From: Streptomyces sp. R33
GTDB lineage: Bacteria; Actinomycetota; Actinomycetes; Streptomycetales; Streptomycetaceae
Reading direction: 5' to 3'
DNA: 64,000 nt
NCBI RefSeq assembly: GCF_041200175.1
Contig: NZ_CP165727.1
Span: forward strand, 1,674,001 to 1,738,000
In this document: positions 36,530 to 44,190 of the stretch, piece after piece
Layout of the letters: each line of letters opens with the position of its first letter
Numbering within the stretch: position 1 is the first letter of the stretch
The notes under the pieces: generated by a model
Seen by the model: only the letters and a program-made list of their open reading frames with translations
Told to the model about the DNA's origin: nothing
Database searches by the model: none
Position numbers and translations under genes: made by a program

Positions 36530-37827
36530 TCCCGCTCCAATTGGATGTTGATACCGAGCCGCGTCCGCAGTTCCTGAACCACCGCGCCGCCGGTGCCGAT
36601 GAACCGGCTGCGCATTTCCTGGGGGACCCGTACGAAGAGGATGTTGCTCTTGCGCCTGTAGTCGGAGAACGTGACGGCATCCGCGAGCTCGTGCTTCCCG
36701 GACTGCTGCAGCAGCGTCCGCAGCCGTGCGAAGTGCCCCCGTCCTTCTTCGTGGCTGTCGCGGAACCGCTGCACGTCCTCGCGGCGTGACGCCGCCTGTT
36801 CGTCGAGCAGGCGCAGAGCTGTCTGTACGAGGTTGCCGCCGTCCCGGCCGCCGCGGCGCCGCAGATCGTCCTGGAGCCGTACGAACAGGGCGTCAACGGC
36901 CCCCATGTCGAGGACGCGCTGGCAGGTGTTGATGAAGATGTGCCGGACGATGCCGATCCGCGGCAGGAACGCCGCCCTGCGTCCACCGAACCGGTTGCCA
37001 CGGCGAGCCTGGGAACGCGCCACGGTACCCGCCACGATGAGGGCGACCAGGGCCTCGGGAGCGGAACCGCGCAAGTCCCTGTGGTGCCGGCCGCACAGCG
37101 CGAGCCCCTTGCTCCGGGATCCGTAGATCTGCCACCGCATGACGTGCTCGCCACAGACGCGACGGCCGCAGGCGCGCGCGTCGTCCAGGCCGAGGTGCTC
37201 GCAGCGGATGTGCCCCGTGGACGGGCAACCGGGCCGTTCGCAGGCGGGGAAACGGTCGGCGTGGCAGTCCACGCAGTAGGCCAGCGAGGCATCCCCGGGG
37301 TGCGGCACGAGGTGGTCGTCGCACCACGCCCGCCCCGAACGGCAGCGCGGGCCCCCGCACCAGCCGCGGCCCGGCCGGCCGCACCGGCAGGTGGGTTCGT
37401 GCCGGACGCAGGACGCCCGGAGGCTGCCTTCCAGGAAGACCGCGTGAGCGTCGCATACCCGGCCGGGCTTCTCCTTGGTGCCGCAGCCGGTGCAGGTGAA
37501 CGGGGCATAGGTGGTCGTTCCGGAGGCCCGGCACGTGTCGCAGACGTACCTGACCCTCGGCGGCTCCAGAACTCCGCGTACTGCGAAGGGGGTCGCCGCG
37601 CTGAAGGGCACGGGTGCCGTAGCCGGGCTGAGGAACCAGACCCCGACCTCTCCCTCCTCCCCGAGGTCGAGCCGCACCCGCGGTCCCGACCGGGGATCGA
37701 GCGTCACCAGGACGGGCTCCAGCAGCCCCCACAACGCCATGTAGCCATCGGGCGATCCGGGCACCTTCCGGTGGGCGCGCAGATCCAGCATGACGGGCAC
37801 GGCGGCCGCGACATGTGCCGTGGTCAT
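36526..37827 (-). CDS. Cys/His-rich zinc protein with C-terminal KH RNA-binding domain
   Basis: A 433-residue protein. Residues 1-95 form a beta-rich domain (VMLDLRAHRKVPG, VRLDLGEEGEVGVWFLSP). From about 96 to 245 there are at least five zinc knuckles of mixed CxxC/CxxH spacing (CDTC, CTGC, CDAH, CVRH, CRCG, CDDH, CVDC, CERPGC, CEHLG, CGEH), like tandem treble-clef or B-box fingers. The C-terminal 40 residues are a type I KH domain: NILFVRVPQEMRSRFIGTGG with the GTGG loop, then VVQELRTRLGINIQLE. It should therefore bind RNA or ssDNA. ATG 37827 has AGGAGG seven bases upstream and overlaps the upstream gene by ATGA; its own stop overlaps the vWA gene. Unusual architecture that I do not know as a named family. 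Confidence 0.85.
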   Translation of the reverse strand: MTTAHVAAAVPVMLDLRAHRKVPGSPDGYMALWGLLEPVLVTLDPRSGPRVRLDLGEEGEVGVWFLSPATAPVPFSAATPFAVRGVLEPPRVRYVCDTCRASGTTTYAPFTCTGCGTKEKPGRVCDAHAVFLEGSLRASCVRHEPTCRCGRPGRGWCGGPRCRSGRAWCDDHLVPHPGDASLAYCVDCHADRFPACERPGCPSTGHIRCEHLGLDDARACGRRVCGEHVMRWQIYGSRSKGLALCGRHHRDLRGSAPEALVALIVAGTVARSQARRGNRFGGRRAAFLPRIGIVRHIFINTCQRVLDMGAVDALFVRLQDDLRRRGGRDGGNLVQTALRLLDEQAASRREDVQRFRDSHEEGRGHFARLRTLLQQSGKHELADAVTFSDYRRKSNILFVRVPQEMRSRFIGTGGAVVQELRTRLGINIQLERE

Positions 37828-39713
37828 CGGGTGGCCTCCTCGGTGGCGTCGGTCCTGTCGTCTCCCGCCGGTGCGACCAGCAGGAGCTCCACCGTGCCGC
37901 GGCGTTCCTTCGCCTTTCCGGTGTACGTGGTGTCGGTGAGCAGGACGGATCTGACGCCGCCCGGCGGCCGGCCGAGAGCCCGGAGTCCCGCCCGTACCCG
38001 CGGGCGGTCGGCTTCGGACACGTCCCAGTGCAGGAGCGCGAGACCCGACTCGCCTGCGCTGTTCAGCGCACGACCGGCAGCGGGTTCGTCCCACGACGAC
38101 AACGGGGTGTCGCAGCTGACCTGCTGGGCGCGCCGCGGGCGCAGCACACGACGCAGGGCCTTCGCCTCCTCGCGGTCCCGCTGCTGCAACGGCCGGGTGA
38201 GGTCGGCCTCGGTGGCCGAGCGGCAGTACGCGCGCAGCGCCTCGACGATCTCGGCGGGTGTCCTGTCCTCACCCGCCACCAGGTCGAGGAGCCGGTCGGC
38301 GGACAGACCGGCGTGGGGTCCGCGGCGTCCGTCCGAACGGGGTGCCGGGCGGCCGGCCGCCGCGGCCGTCCGGCGCTGCCCCGGCGTCCCGGTGGCGTTC
38401 TGCCGGCCCGGCACGGCCCGTGCGGGGGCCAGCTGTCCGGCCAGCCAGACGCGGGCGGCCGAGGTACTGCCCGCCGCACGCTCCAGGTTGGCGGCGCTGA
38501 CATGATCCTTGATCAGCCACTCGGGTGACCTCAGCCCCTGCGCCAGCCGGTCGGCCGTGAGCAGGCCGGTGTCCTGCTCGTGCCACCTGGCGAGGAGGTC
38601 GTTCTCGTTGCGCACGAAGCCGTCGGAAGAGGCGTCGGCGGTGAGTTCCAGACCCAGGAAGATCTGGGAGAGCTCGTCGGGGTGCGCGTCGAGCTGGCGG
38701 AAGTACGGAAGGAGTTCGGCGAGCATCGCCGACACCGCCTGCCCTGCCGTGACCATGGTGGTCGTGCTCGTCCGAGCACCGTTCGGCTTCGCCGGTCCGC
38801 CGGCCGACGACCGCTGCTCGACGTCGAACTGTGCCGCCAGACCGTGGGCGATCGCCCGTGAGCGGTTGCGCTCCAGTACGGGCTGTGGGACGGAGCGCAC
38901 CCGCTGGCCCGTTCGTTCCAGGTCCCGGACCCGCATGGCGATCGCCTGCACGACGAGCGCGTGTGTCATGGCCGAGGAGATGGACATCTGGGCGTCCAAG
39001 AGACGGAGGGCCACGTCGCCCTCCGCCGCCAGGCTCGCCTCACCCAGCGGGTTGACGTCCATCGCCTCAAGCCGGGCCAGCCGCTCGTTGCGCTTCAGCG
39101 CCGCCCGCACACGGTCGAGGTGCTGAGGGGAGAAGGAGGCGATGTAGCGCGTCGCGACCTGGTCGGTGGCCCGGGAGAGGCGGGCGGAACCCCGGGCCGA
39201 GGCGTACGCGGGACCGTGGAGCTGGCGTGCGGTCAGGGAGATCAAGGAAGGCGAGTACTCGCGGACCAGGTTGCAGAGGAGTTCGCGCTGCACGTCACTG
39301 ACCACCTCAAGGGAATGCAGGTCCGCACACAGCCCTCCCGCCGGATCGTCACCTCCGCCGGGAACCCATCCGCTCGGCACCAGGAGACCGCCGGCCTTCT
39401 GCGTCTCTCCGGCCACGACGGCGACGGCCTCGGCCAACGCCCCGGCCACGGCCCTGCGCATGGCCTGGTCGTGCAGCACGACCTGCCCCGTGTCGATCCA
39501 CACCGCGGTCGCGGCCCGCGGGACAGGACGCAGAGTCAAGGGCACACCGGTGGGCAGGACGGGTAAGCGTGGCGGCTTGGCCAGCACCCGTGCCGTGATC
39601 GCCGCCCGGGTCTCCAGCCCGTACCGGTCCCGGTCGCGGGACCGGCCGATCACCGTGTACCCCTTGGCCAACCGCTGCCTCAGCGGTCCCGAACGGTAAA
39701 GCGTGACGAGCAC
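37824..39713 (-). CDS. Large protein, weakly resembling GCS2-type amidoligases, unknown function
   Basis: A 629-residue cytosolic protein. Residues about 125-285 recall the glutamine-synthetase-fold carboxylate-amine ligases (GCS2/YbdK): CADLHSLEVVSDVQ, NLVREYSPSLISLTARQLHG then YASARGSARLS, and EGDVALRLLDAQMSISSAMTHALVVQAI followed by a basic VLERNRSRAIAHGL. The expected N-terminal Glu-rich ATP/Mg motif is not obvious, so activity is uncertain. The C-terminal 300 residues are helical and unrecognised (PYFRQLDAHPDELSQIFLGLEL; WDVSEADRPRVRAGLRALGR). GTG 39713 has GGAGGA ten bases upstream and lies six bases after the first gene of the operon. If the resemblance is real, it could ligate an amino acid or peptide to a partner protein. 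Confidence 0.75.
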   Translation of the reverse strand: MLVTLYRSGPLRQRLAKGYTVIGRSRDRDRYGLETRAAITARVLAKPPRLPVLPTGVPLTLRPVPRAATAVWIDTGQVVLHDQAMRRAVAGALAEAVAVVAGETQKAGGLLVPSGWVPGGGDDPAGGLCADLHSLEVVSDVQRELLCNLVREYSPSLISLTARQLHGPAYASARGSARLSRATDQVATRYIASFSPQHLDRVRAALKRNERLARLEAMDVNPLGEASLAAEGDVALRLLDAQMSISSAMTHALVVQAIAMRVRDLERTGQRVRSVPQPVLERNRSRAIAHGLAAQFDVEQRSSAGGPAKPNGARTSTTTMVTAGQAVSAMLAELLPYFRQLDAHPDELSQIFLGLELTADASSDGFVRNENDLLARWHEQDTGLLTADRLAQGLRSPEWLIKDHVSAANLERAAGSTSAARVWLAGQLAPARAVPGRQNATGTPGQRRTAAAAGRPAPRSDGRRGPHAGLSADRLLDLVAGEDRTPAEIVEALRAYCRSATEADLTRPLQQRDREEAKALRRVLRPRRAQQVSCDTPLSSWDEPAAGRALNSAGESGLALLHWDVSEADRPRVRAGLRALGRPPGGVRSVLLTDTTYTGKAKERRGTVELLLVAPAGDDRTDATEEATR

Positions 39714-39719
39714 GGGAAA

Positions 39720-40970
39720 TCAGTCCTCCGGCCTTCGAAGTTCGGCGGACGCGAGCCCGCGCACGGCGGGGATCGCGAGGAACAGCACGACCGTTATCGC
39801 GAGCGCCGCGAGCGTGCTGAACAGCAGCGTCTTCGGCCCGGGCTCCCCCCACAGCGCCCCGGCCGCATAGGCGACGGCGAACGGCAGCCCTATGGTGGAA
39901 AGCAGCCCGACGGCGAGGCCGCTGCGCCGGGCACGGGCGGTCTCCACGTAGCGGGCTGCGTCGGCGAGCGCCGTCCCGGCCTGTGCGAGGAGTCCGGGGA
40001 GCCGGTGCTGTTCCTGGAAGCGCTCCAGGAGCGTGTTGGCGTTGCCGTGCACGGTGATGTGTGAGGACCACAGCGCCCGCCGCAGTTCGATCTGCTTGCG
40101 CTCCAGGTCGAGCAGGCGACGGGCCTCCGCCGGCCGCGCTGGCAGCCGGGCCAGGGAATTGGCCAGGAAGTTGACGCCCAGCACCTGCCAACGCCCGAGG
40201 AGGAACGCATCGAGGTAGACGGTGTGGACGAGCGACGCGGCCGTGGGGTGGAAGCCGGCGTCGTCGCCTGAGTCCGGTGACGTGCCGACGAAGGCCGCGC
40301 CGTCCCGTAAAACCAGCGCCTGCCAGTCCGCGGAGAGCCGGACCCTCCCGGCGAACAGCCCGTCGTCCTCCGGATCGGGCGGGAAGTGATCGACCGGCGT
40401 AGCGGACGCCGACAGCCACAGCCATTGGTCGCGGGCGCCCCACCCCGCGTACGGCGGCGGCATCACTTCGGGCAGGGCTCCGTCGTCGAACGTGACGTGC
40501 GACAGGACCCATGCCTTGCGCTCGGATTCGAGGGGCCGGACCCCGGCGGGCAGCAGTCCCGCGTACTCTGCGCTCATCGCCGTCAGGTCGCGGAGCCGCG
40601 GAAGGTCGTTCAGCGGATCGCCGGACAGCCGCACGTGCAGGACGACGACGGCCCGCCGTGGCGCGTCCGAGGCCAGGACCGGAGGCAGGCGCAGCATCTC
40701 CATCGCCTCCACCACCGGCGCGGCGGGCGTCCCGCCGGGGGTATGAGGGAGAGGGGCAATGGAACGGTGCCAGCGGGAAGGGTGGCCGGTCGCCCCGTAG
40801 AGGGACTCTCCGACGCGCGGCTCGAAGTACGTCATCCGCCGTTCCCGATCGGCCACTCCTGCGGCTAAGCGCACCGGCAGGGGACCCTCCGTCCAGTCAG
40901 TCGGCGGTGGTCCGCCCCCTAGCCCCTCGACATCGAAAACGACACACGCCGTGCCCCGTTGTACGGACAT
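39720..40970 (-). CDS. Membrane protein with C-terminal two-helix (CorA-like) region
   Basis: A 416-residue protein; first gene of the operon. The first 230 residues are a soluble domain (VVFDVEGLGG near the start; RRAVVVLHVRLSGDPLND; WVLSHVTFDDGALPEVMPPPYAG). Then comes a long helix-rich stretch (VYLDAFLLGRWQVLGVNFLANSLARLP, ERKQIELRRALWSSHITVHGNANTLLERFQEQH) and two transmembrane helices close to the C-terminus (LAVGLLSTIGLPFAVAYAAGAL; TLLFSTLAALAITVVLFLAIP). The layout copies CorA-type channels but the GMN signature is absent. ATG 40970 (MSVQRGTACVVFD) has a G-rich ribosome-binding site. Probably the membrane sensor or effector of the system. Confidence 0.75.
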   Translation of the reverse strand: MSVQRGTACVVFDVEGLGGGPPPTDWTEGPLPVRLAAGVADRERRMTYFEPRVGESLYGATGHPSRWHRSIAPLPHTPGGTPAAPVVEAMEMLRLPPVLASDAPRRAVVVLHVRLSGDPLNDLPRLRDLTAMSAEYAGLLPAGVRPLESERKAWVLSHVTFDDGALPEVMPPPYAGWGARDQWLWLSASATPVDHFPPDPEDDGLFAGRVRLSADWQALVLRDGAAFVGTSPDSGDDAGFHPTAASLVHTVYLDAFLLGRWQVLGVNFLANSLARLPARPAEARRLLDLERKQIELRRALWSSHITVHGNANTLLERFQEQHRLPGLLAQAGTALADAARYVETARARRSGLAVGLLSTIGLPFAVAYAAGALWGEPGPKTLLFSTLAALAITVVLFLAIPAVRGLASAELRRPED

Positions 40971-41081
40971 GTACCCCCCACCGTCGGTCCCGGCTCCTGT
41001 GACGCATGCTACTGCCGTTCCTGACATATGTTCTGCGGATCAGATCAGAGGCGGTCAGTGCGAATCGTTACGCCAACGGCC

Positions 41082-41104
41082 CGGCCAACCGCACGGGTTG
41101 GGCC
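41082..41104 (-). terminator. Possible terminator after the hexosaminidase gene
   Basis: GGCCAACC and GGTTGGGCC around 41083-41104 can pair with one bulged base over a five-base loop. It is about 30 bases downstream of the leftward GH20 gene and upstream of the leftward operon. Confidence 0.4.
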
Positions 41105-41132
41105 CCTCGGCCGTCCGGCTGCGATCCGCCGG

Positions 41133-42860
41133 TCAGGGCCTGGGCCGGGGCAGAGCTCGGGCGGGACCGTCCCAGCGCAGTACGGCGCGGCTGACGTTCT
41201 GGGTGGATCCGAGGTCGACCTGGAGCCACTGCGGGTGGCTGTAGGCGCTGGACCAGCGGGTGGCGGGGTCGCCGTCGGTGGCAGCTGCCGCCGGAAAGTT
41301 CGCCGTCTCCGTGCTGGAGGCGGTGGTCGGACGGCCCAGGGCCAGGTTCCCCGGCTGGGCGAGGCCGGGCCAGGCGGGGTTGTGCCCGACGGCCGCGACG
41401 AGGGGGGTGAACGCGGCGTACGTCGCCGCGGGCTTCGGTGATCCCCAGGTCTGCTGGGCCAGTGCGCGCAGCGGGTACATGATTCCGGTGGCTATCTGTT
41501 CCTCGGTCTCGGCGGTGGGGATGTCGCACCAGACGTGGATCAGCGAACCGGGGTTCTTCGCGGGGTCGGACAGGGTGTTGCCGCCCTCGAAGCGGTCCGG
41601 GGTCCAGGTCTCGTACATCCACTTGGTGTCGGGCTTCGGGCCCCCGAGCACGTAATAGGTGGGGGTCCAGGACTCGTTGGCCACGATGTGCCCGGCGTCG
41701 GCCAGCTGCTGGGGGGTGAGGCCGTAGGTGTACCAGTACTCGACGACGATGCCGGGATGGGGACGGAGGGTCCCGTCGCCGGACTTGATGCCGTCGTTCC
41801 ACATCCGGGTGGTCTTGCCGCCCGCCCGCACCAGGTCGTCCGCCCAGTTGACGAACCCGTAGTAGGTGTCCTTGGCGGTGGCGTTCGCGCCGTAGTGGGC
41901 GCGGGCGTAGCTGAGCAACTGCGGGTACTTGCCGTAGTCGGCGACGTACTCGTCCGCGCCGATGTGCCAGTACAGGGCCGGGAACAGCGGCAGGTACTCG
42001 TTGATCAGGTCCTCGATCAGCGCGTACGAGCCGGGCAGCGAGAGGTCGATGAAGTCGTTGCTGACCGCGCCCGAGCTGCTCTCGAGCTTGAGCTCGGGGT
42101 GCGCGGCCAGGACCGCGTTCATGTGACCGGGGGTGTCTATCTCCGGGACGATCGTGACGTGGTACTTGCGGCCGAGCTCGACCAGGTCGGCGATGTCCTG
42201 CTTGGAGTAGTGGTCGGCGGAGACGATCTCCGGGTGCGTGGAGCTCTCCAGACGGAATCCGAAGGTGTCCGACAGGTGGAAGTGGAAGTAGTTGAGCTTG
42301 AGGTACGCCAGCTCCTTGATGTGCTGCTCGAGCCAGTCGACGGTGAAGAACTTCCGCCCCTGGTCGACCATGAGCCCGCGCTCGGCCTTGGCGGGCCAGT
42401 CCACCGCCGTGCCGGCCGGCACGGCGGTGGACTGGTGCAGAAGCTGGAGGACGCTGCGGGTGCCGTAGAACGCGCCGGTGTCGGTCCCGGCCTGGATGGT
42501 GAGGGAGCCCGCAACCGTCATCCGGTAGCCCTCGGTGGGCAGGGCGGCGCCGCCTAGGCTGAGCCCGATGTCACCGGTCGCCGCGCTCCCGGTGACGACG
42601 GCCACGCTGCGCCCGGCCAGCGCGCCCAGTTCCTGGGCGAACGTGGCTGCCTCGTCGGCCAGTTGGGCGGTGTGCGCGGGGTCGACGACGACGCGGGTGG
42701 CGTCGGTGAAGGTGTACGTACCGGTGCCCGCCGTCCATTGACGCAGCGCTGGTATGGTCTGCGGCGGCCCGGCGGCCGCCGCCTGGGCGGGGCCGACGCC
42801 GGGTATCGCCAGTGCGAACACCGCGCACGCGGTGGCGATCAGCAATCTGAGCAGACGCAT
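41133..42860 (-). CDS. Secreted beta-N-acetylhexosaminidase (GH20) with truncated F5/8C domain
   Basis: A 575-residue exported glycosidase that removes terminal GlcNAc/GalNAc, probably from chitin oligomers or wall material. Signal peptide to about AQAAA. The GH20b domain (35-150) precedes the catalytic barrel, which has WPAKAERGLMVDQGRKF, FHFHLSDTFGFRLE and the Asp-Glu pair in YWHIGADEYVADYG, the catalytic residues for substrate-assisted hydrolysis. From residue about 500 an F5/8 type C (CBM32) domain begins (LALGRPTTASSTETANFPAAAATDGDPATRWSS) but stops after LRWDGPARALPRPRP, roughly half its normal length, so the 3' end is damaged or newly terminated. GGAGG lies five bases before the ATG. 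Confidence 0.92.
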   Translation of the reverse strand: MRLLRLLIATACAVFALAIPGVGPAQAAAAGPPQTIPALRQWTAGTGTYTFTDATRVVVDPAHTAQLADEAATFAQELGALAGRSVAVVTGSAATGDIGLSLGGAALPTEGYRMTVAGSLTIQAGTDTGAFYGTRSVLQLLHQSTAVPAGTAVDWPAKAERGLMVDQGRKFFTVDWLEQHIKELAYLKLNYFHFHLSDTFGFRLESSTHPEIVSADHYSKQDIADLVELGRKYHVTIVPEIDTPGHMNAVLAAHPELKLESSSGAVSNDFIDLSLPGSYALIEDLINEYLPLFPALYWHIGADEYVADYGKYPQLLSYARAHYGANATAKDTYYGFVNWADDLVRAGGKTTRMWNDGIKSGDGTLRPHPGIVVEYWYTYGLTPQQLADAGHIVANESWTPTYYVLGGPKPDTKWMYETWTPDRFEGGNTLSDPAKNPGSLIHVWCDIPTAETEEQIATGIMYPLRALAQQTWGSPKPAATYAAFTPLVAAVGHNPAWPGLAQPGNLALGRPTTASSTETANFPAAAATDGDPATRWSSAYSHPQWLQVDLGSTQNVSRAVLRWDGPARALPRPRP

Positions 42861-43318
42861 GGCTGCCTCCAGCCGGGTATGGCCGAGCGGAGCGTGTGGG
42901 GTGCACCAGTGCAGCGCAGCGCGCCGAGGTGGTCTCCTGAAAGCGTGAGACGCATCCTGTTCCTCGTGAGCTGGACGTCATCGGCCAGATCGGAGTGCAA
43001 CCCGCCTGGCCGAATCGAAGGGGCGATCTCGAAGCCCTCCAGATGGACATCCGCCCAGGCCACGAAGGGCGAGGCCCGGACGGCACCGAGGTCGGCAGGC
43101 CGGTACCCGCACAGATAGGTGCTCTCCGGTACGTACTCATGGACCAGTACGCCCAGCTCCGCGAGCTGCTCCTTCTCCTGCACCGAGGGGATACGGGTGG
43201 TCCGGACGAGGAGATGGTCGGAGGCGGACGCGTCCTCCGAGACCAGCGACGCGCTGGCCAGCTCGTGGGACTGCCTCAGCGGATCGATGGTGACACCGTT
43301 GAAGGTGATCCGGGCCAT
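42839..43318 (-). pseudogene. Truncated S8-peptidase propeptide gene
   Basis: A 159-residue frame. Residues 1-110 match the N-terminal propeptide region of actinobacterial S8 serine peptidases by my reading (ITFNGVTIDPL, LVSEDASASDHLLVRTTRIPSV, VLVHEYVPESTYLCGYRPADLGAVRASPFVAWADV). The catalytic domain is absent; the final 50 residues, including LRSAIPGWRQPCVCSDC, look unrelated and run 22 bases into the GH20 gene. ATG 43318 is a reasonable start. It may be the relic of a deleted protease or an inhibitor-like stand-alone propeptide. Confidence 0.6.
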
Positions 43319-43548
43319 GGCGGGCTCCAGGTATGTGCACGCGACTGAAACGATGACATCGCGTGCCCATCTAATCACTTTATGTCACACATCGCGACCC
43401 TCTGTGGCGTGAGGGACGCGCCATGCCGGTGGCGGGCACCTTCGCGTGAGGTGCGGCAGGTTCGCCGAGGTCCCCGGTGAGGCCAGGCCCGCGAGGTGGT
43501 CCCCACACACGCGGGGGTGGTTGCCCGCTTGACAACGACGATTGGGAA

Positions 43549-44190
43549 TCAGTCACAACCGATAGTTGGCCTTACTGGCTGTCCCTCCGCCAGCAGCCCG
43601 GCCAGCTCCGCGGCCGCCTCGTCGATCTCCCGCCCGCACGTCAGCAGTACGTCGTACGAAGCACCCCAGGGATCTGCGATCCCGTCTGCGGCCCGCTCCA
43701 CCGGCGCCAGACTGCCGCGGGCGGCCGCGGCCCGGGCGATCATTTCCCGGGGTGGGGCCACCTCCCCCTGCGCCAGACGCAAGAACTCCCTGACCGTGAA
43801 ACACTTGCGCAGGGCCACCGGCCACAGCCGTACGGCCGTCTCCCGGTGCTCCCGCTCGAGACCCAGTACGAGATCAGCCTCCGCGACCAGCTCAGGCCTC
43901 AACAGCCGGGACGTGAACCCGGCACGGTTCCCGCCCAGCTGCTTCAGCACCGAACCGGTCGCCGGATGCATGCCCGCGATGTGCTGGGCCCTGGTGCCCG
44001 CACTGCCCACCCGCGCTTCCGGGAGCCTGCCAGCCAGCAGCCGCTCGGCCAGCGGGGAGCGGTGCACATTGCCGGTGCAGATGAAGAGGATGGTCAGCCG
44101 AGCCGGGGCGTCAGCCCTGGGTACGTCTCCTCGATACCCTCGCGCAGTCCGGTCTTCGGCTTCCAGCCCGCGGACTGGATCAGCGTCCAT
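43549..44190 (-). CDS. Low-molecular-weight protein-tyrosine phosphatase
   Basis: A 213-residue LMW-PTP, the usual partner of Wzc-type autokinases in capsule control. The P-loop is ILFICTGNVHRSPLAERLL (C-x5-R-S) and the general acid lies in IADPWGASYD (DPW near residue 185). Substrate is expected to be the C-terminal Tyr cluster of the adjacent kinase or glycan enzymes. The first 35 residues are atypical and overlap the end of the kinase gene. I take the ATG at 44190, preceded by GAGAGG; a shorter form beginning near the LTILFICTG strand cannot be excluded. Confidence 0.9.
   Translation of the reverse strand: MDADPVRGLEAEDRTARGYRGDVPRADAPARLTILFICTGNVHRSPLAERLLAGRLPEARVGSAGTRAQHIAGMHPATGSVLKQLGGNRAGFTSRLLRPELVAEADLVLGLEREHRETAVRLWPVALRKCFTVREFLRLAQGEVAPPREMIARAAAARGSLAPVERAADGIADPWGASYDVLLTCGREIDEAAAELAGLLAEGQPVRPTIGCD

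Noticed and set aside
36940..38505. Rightward frame of 521 codons inside the vWA/KH operon
   Set aside because: Antisense of the KH and amidoligase-like genes, which have clear motifs and coupled starts.
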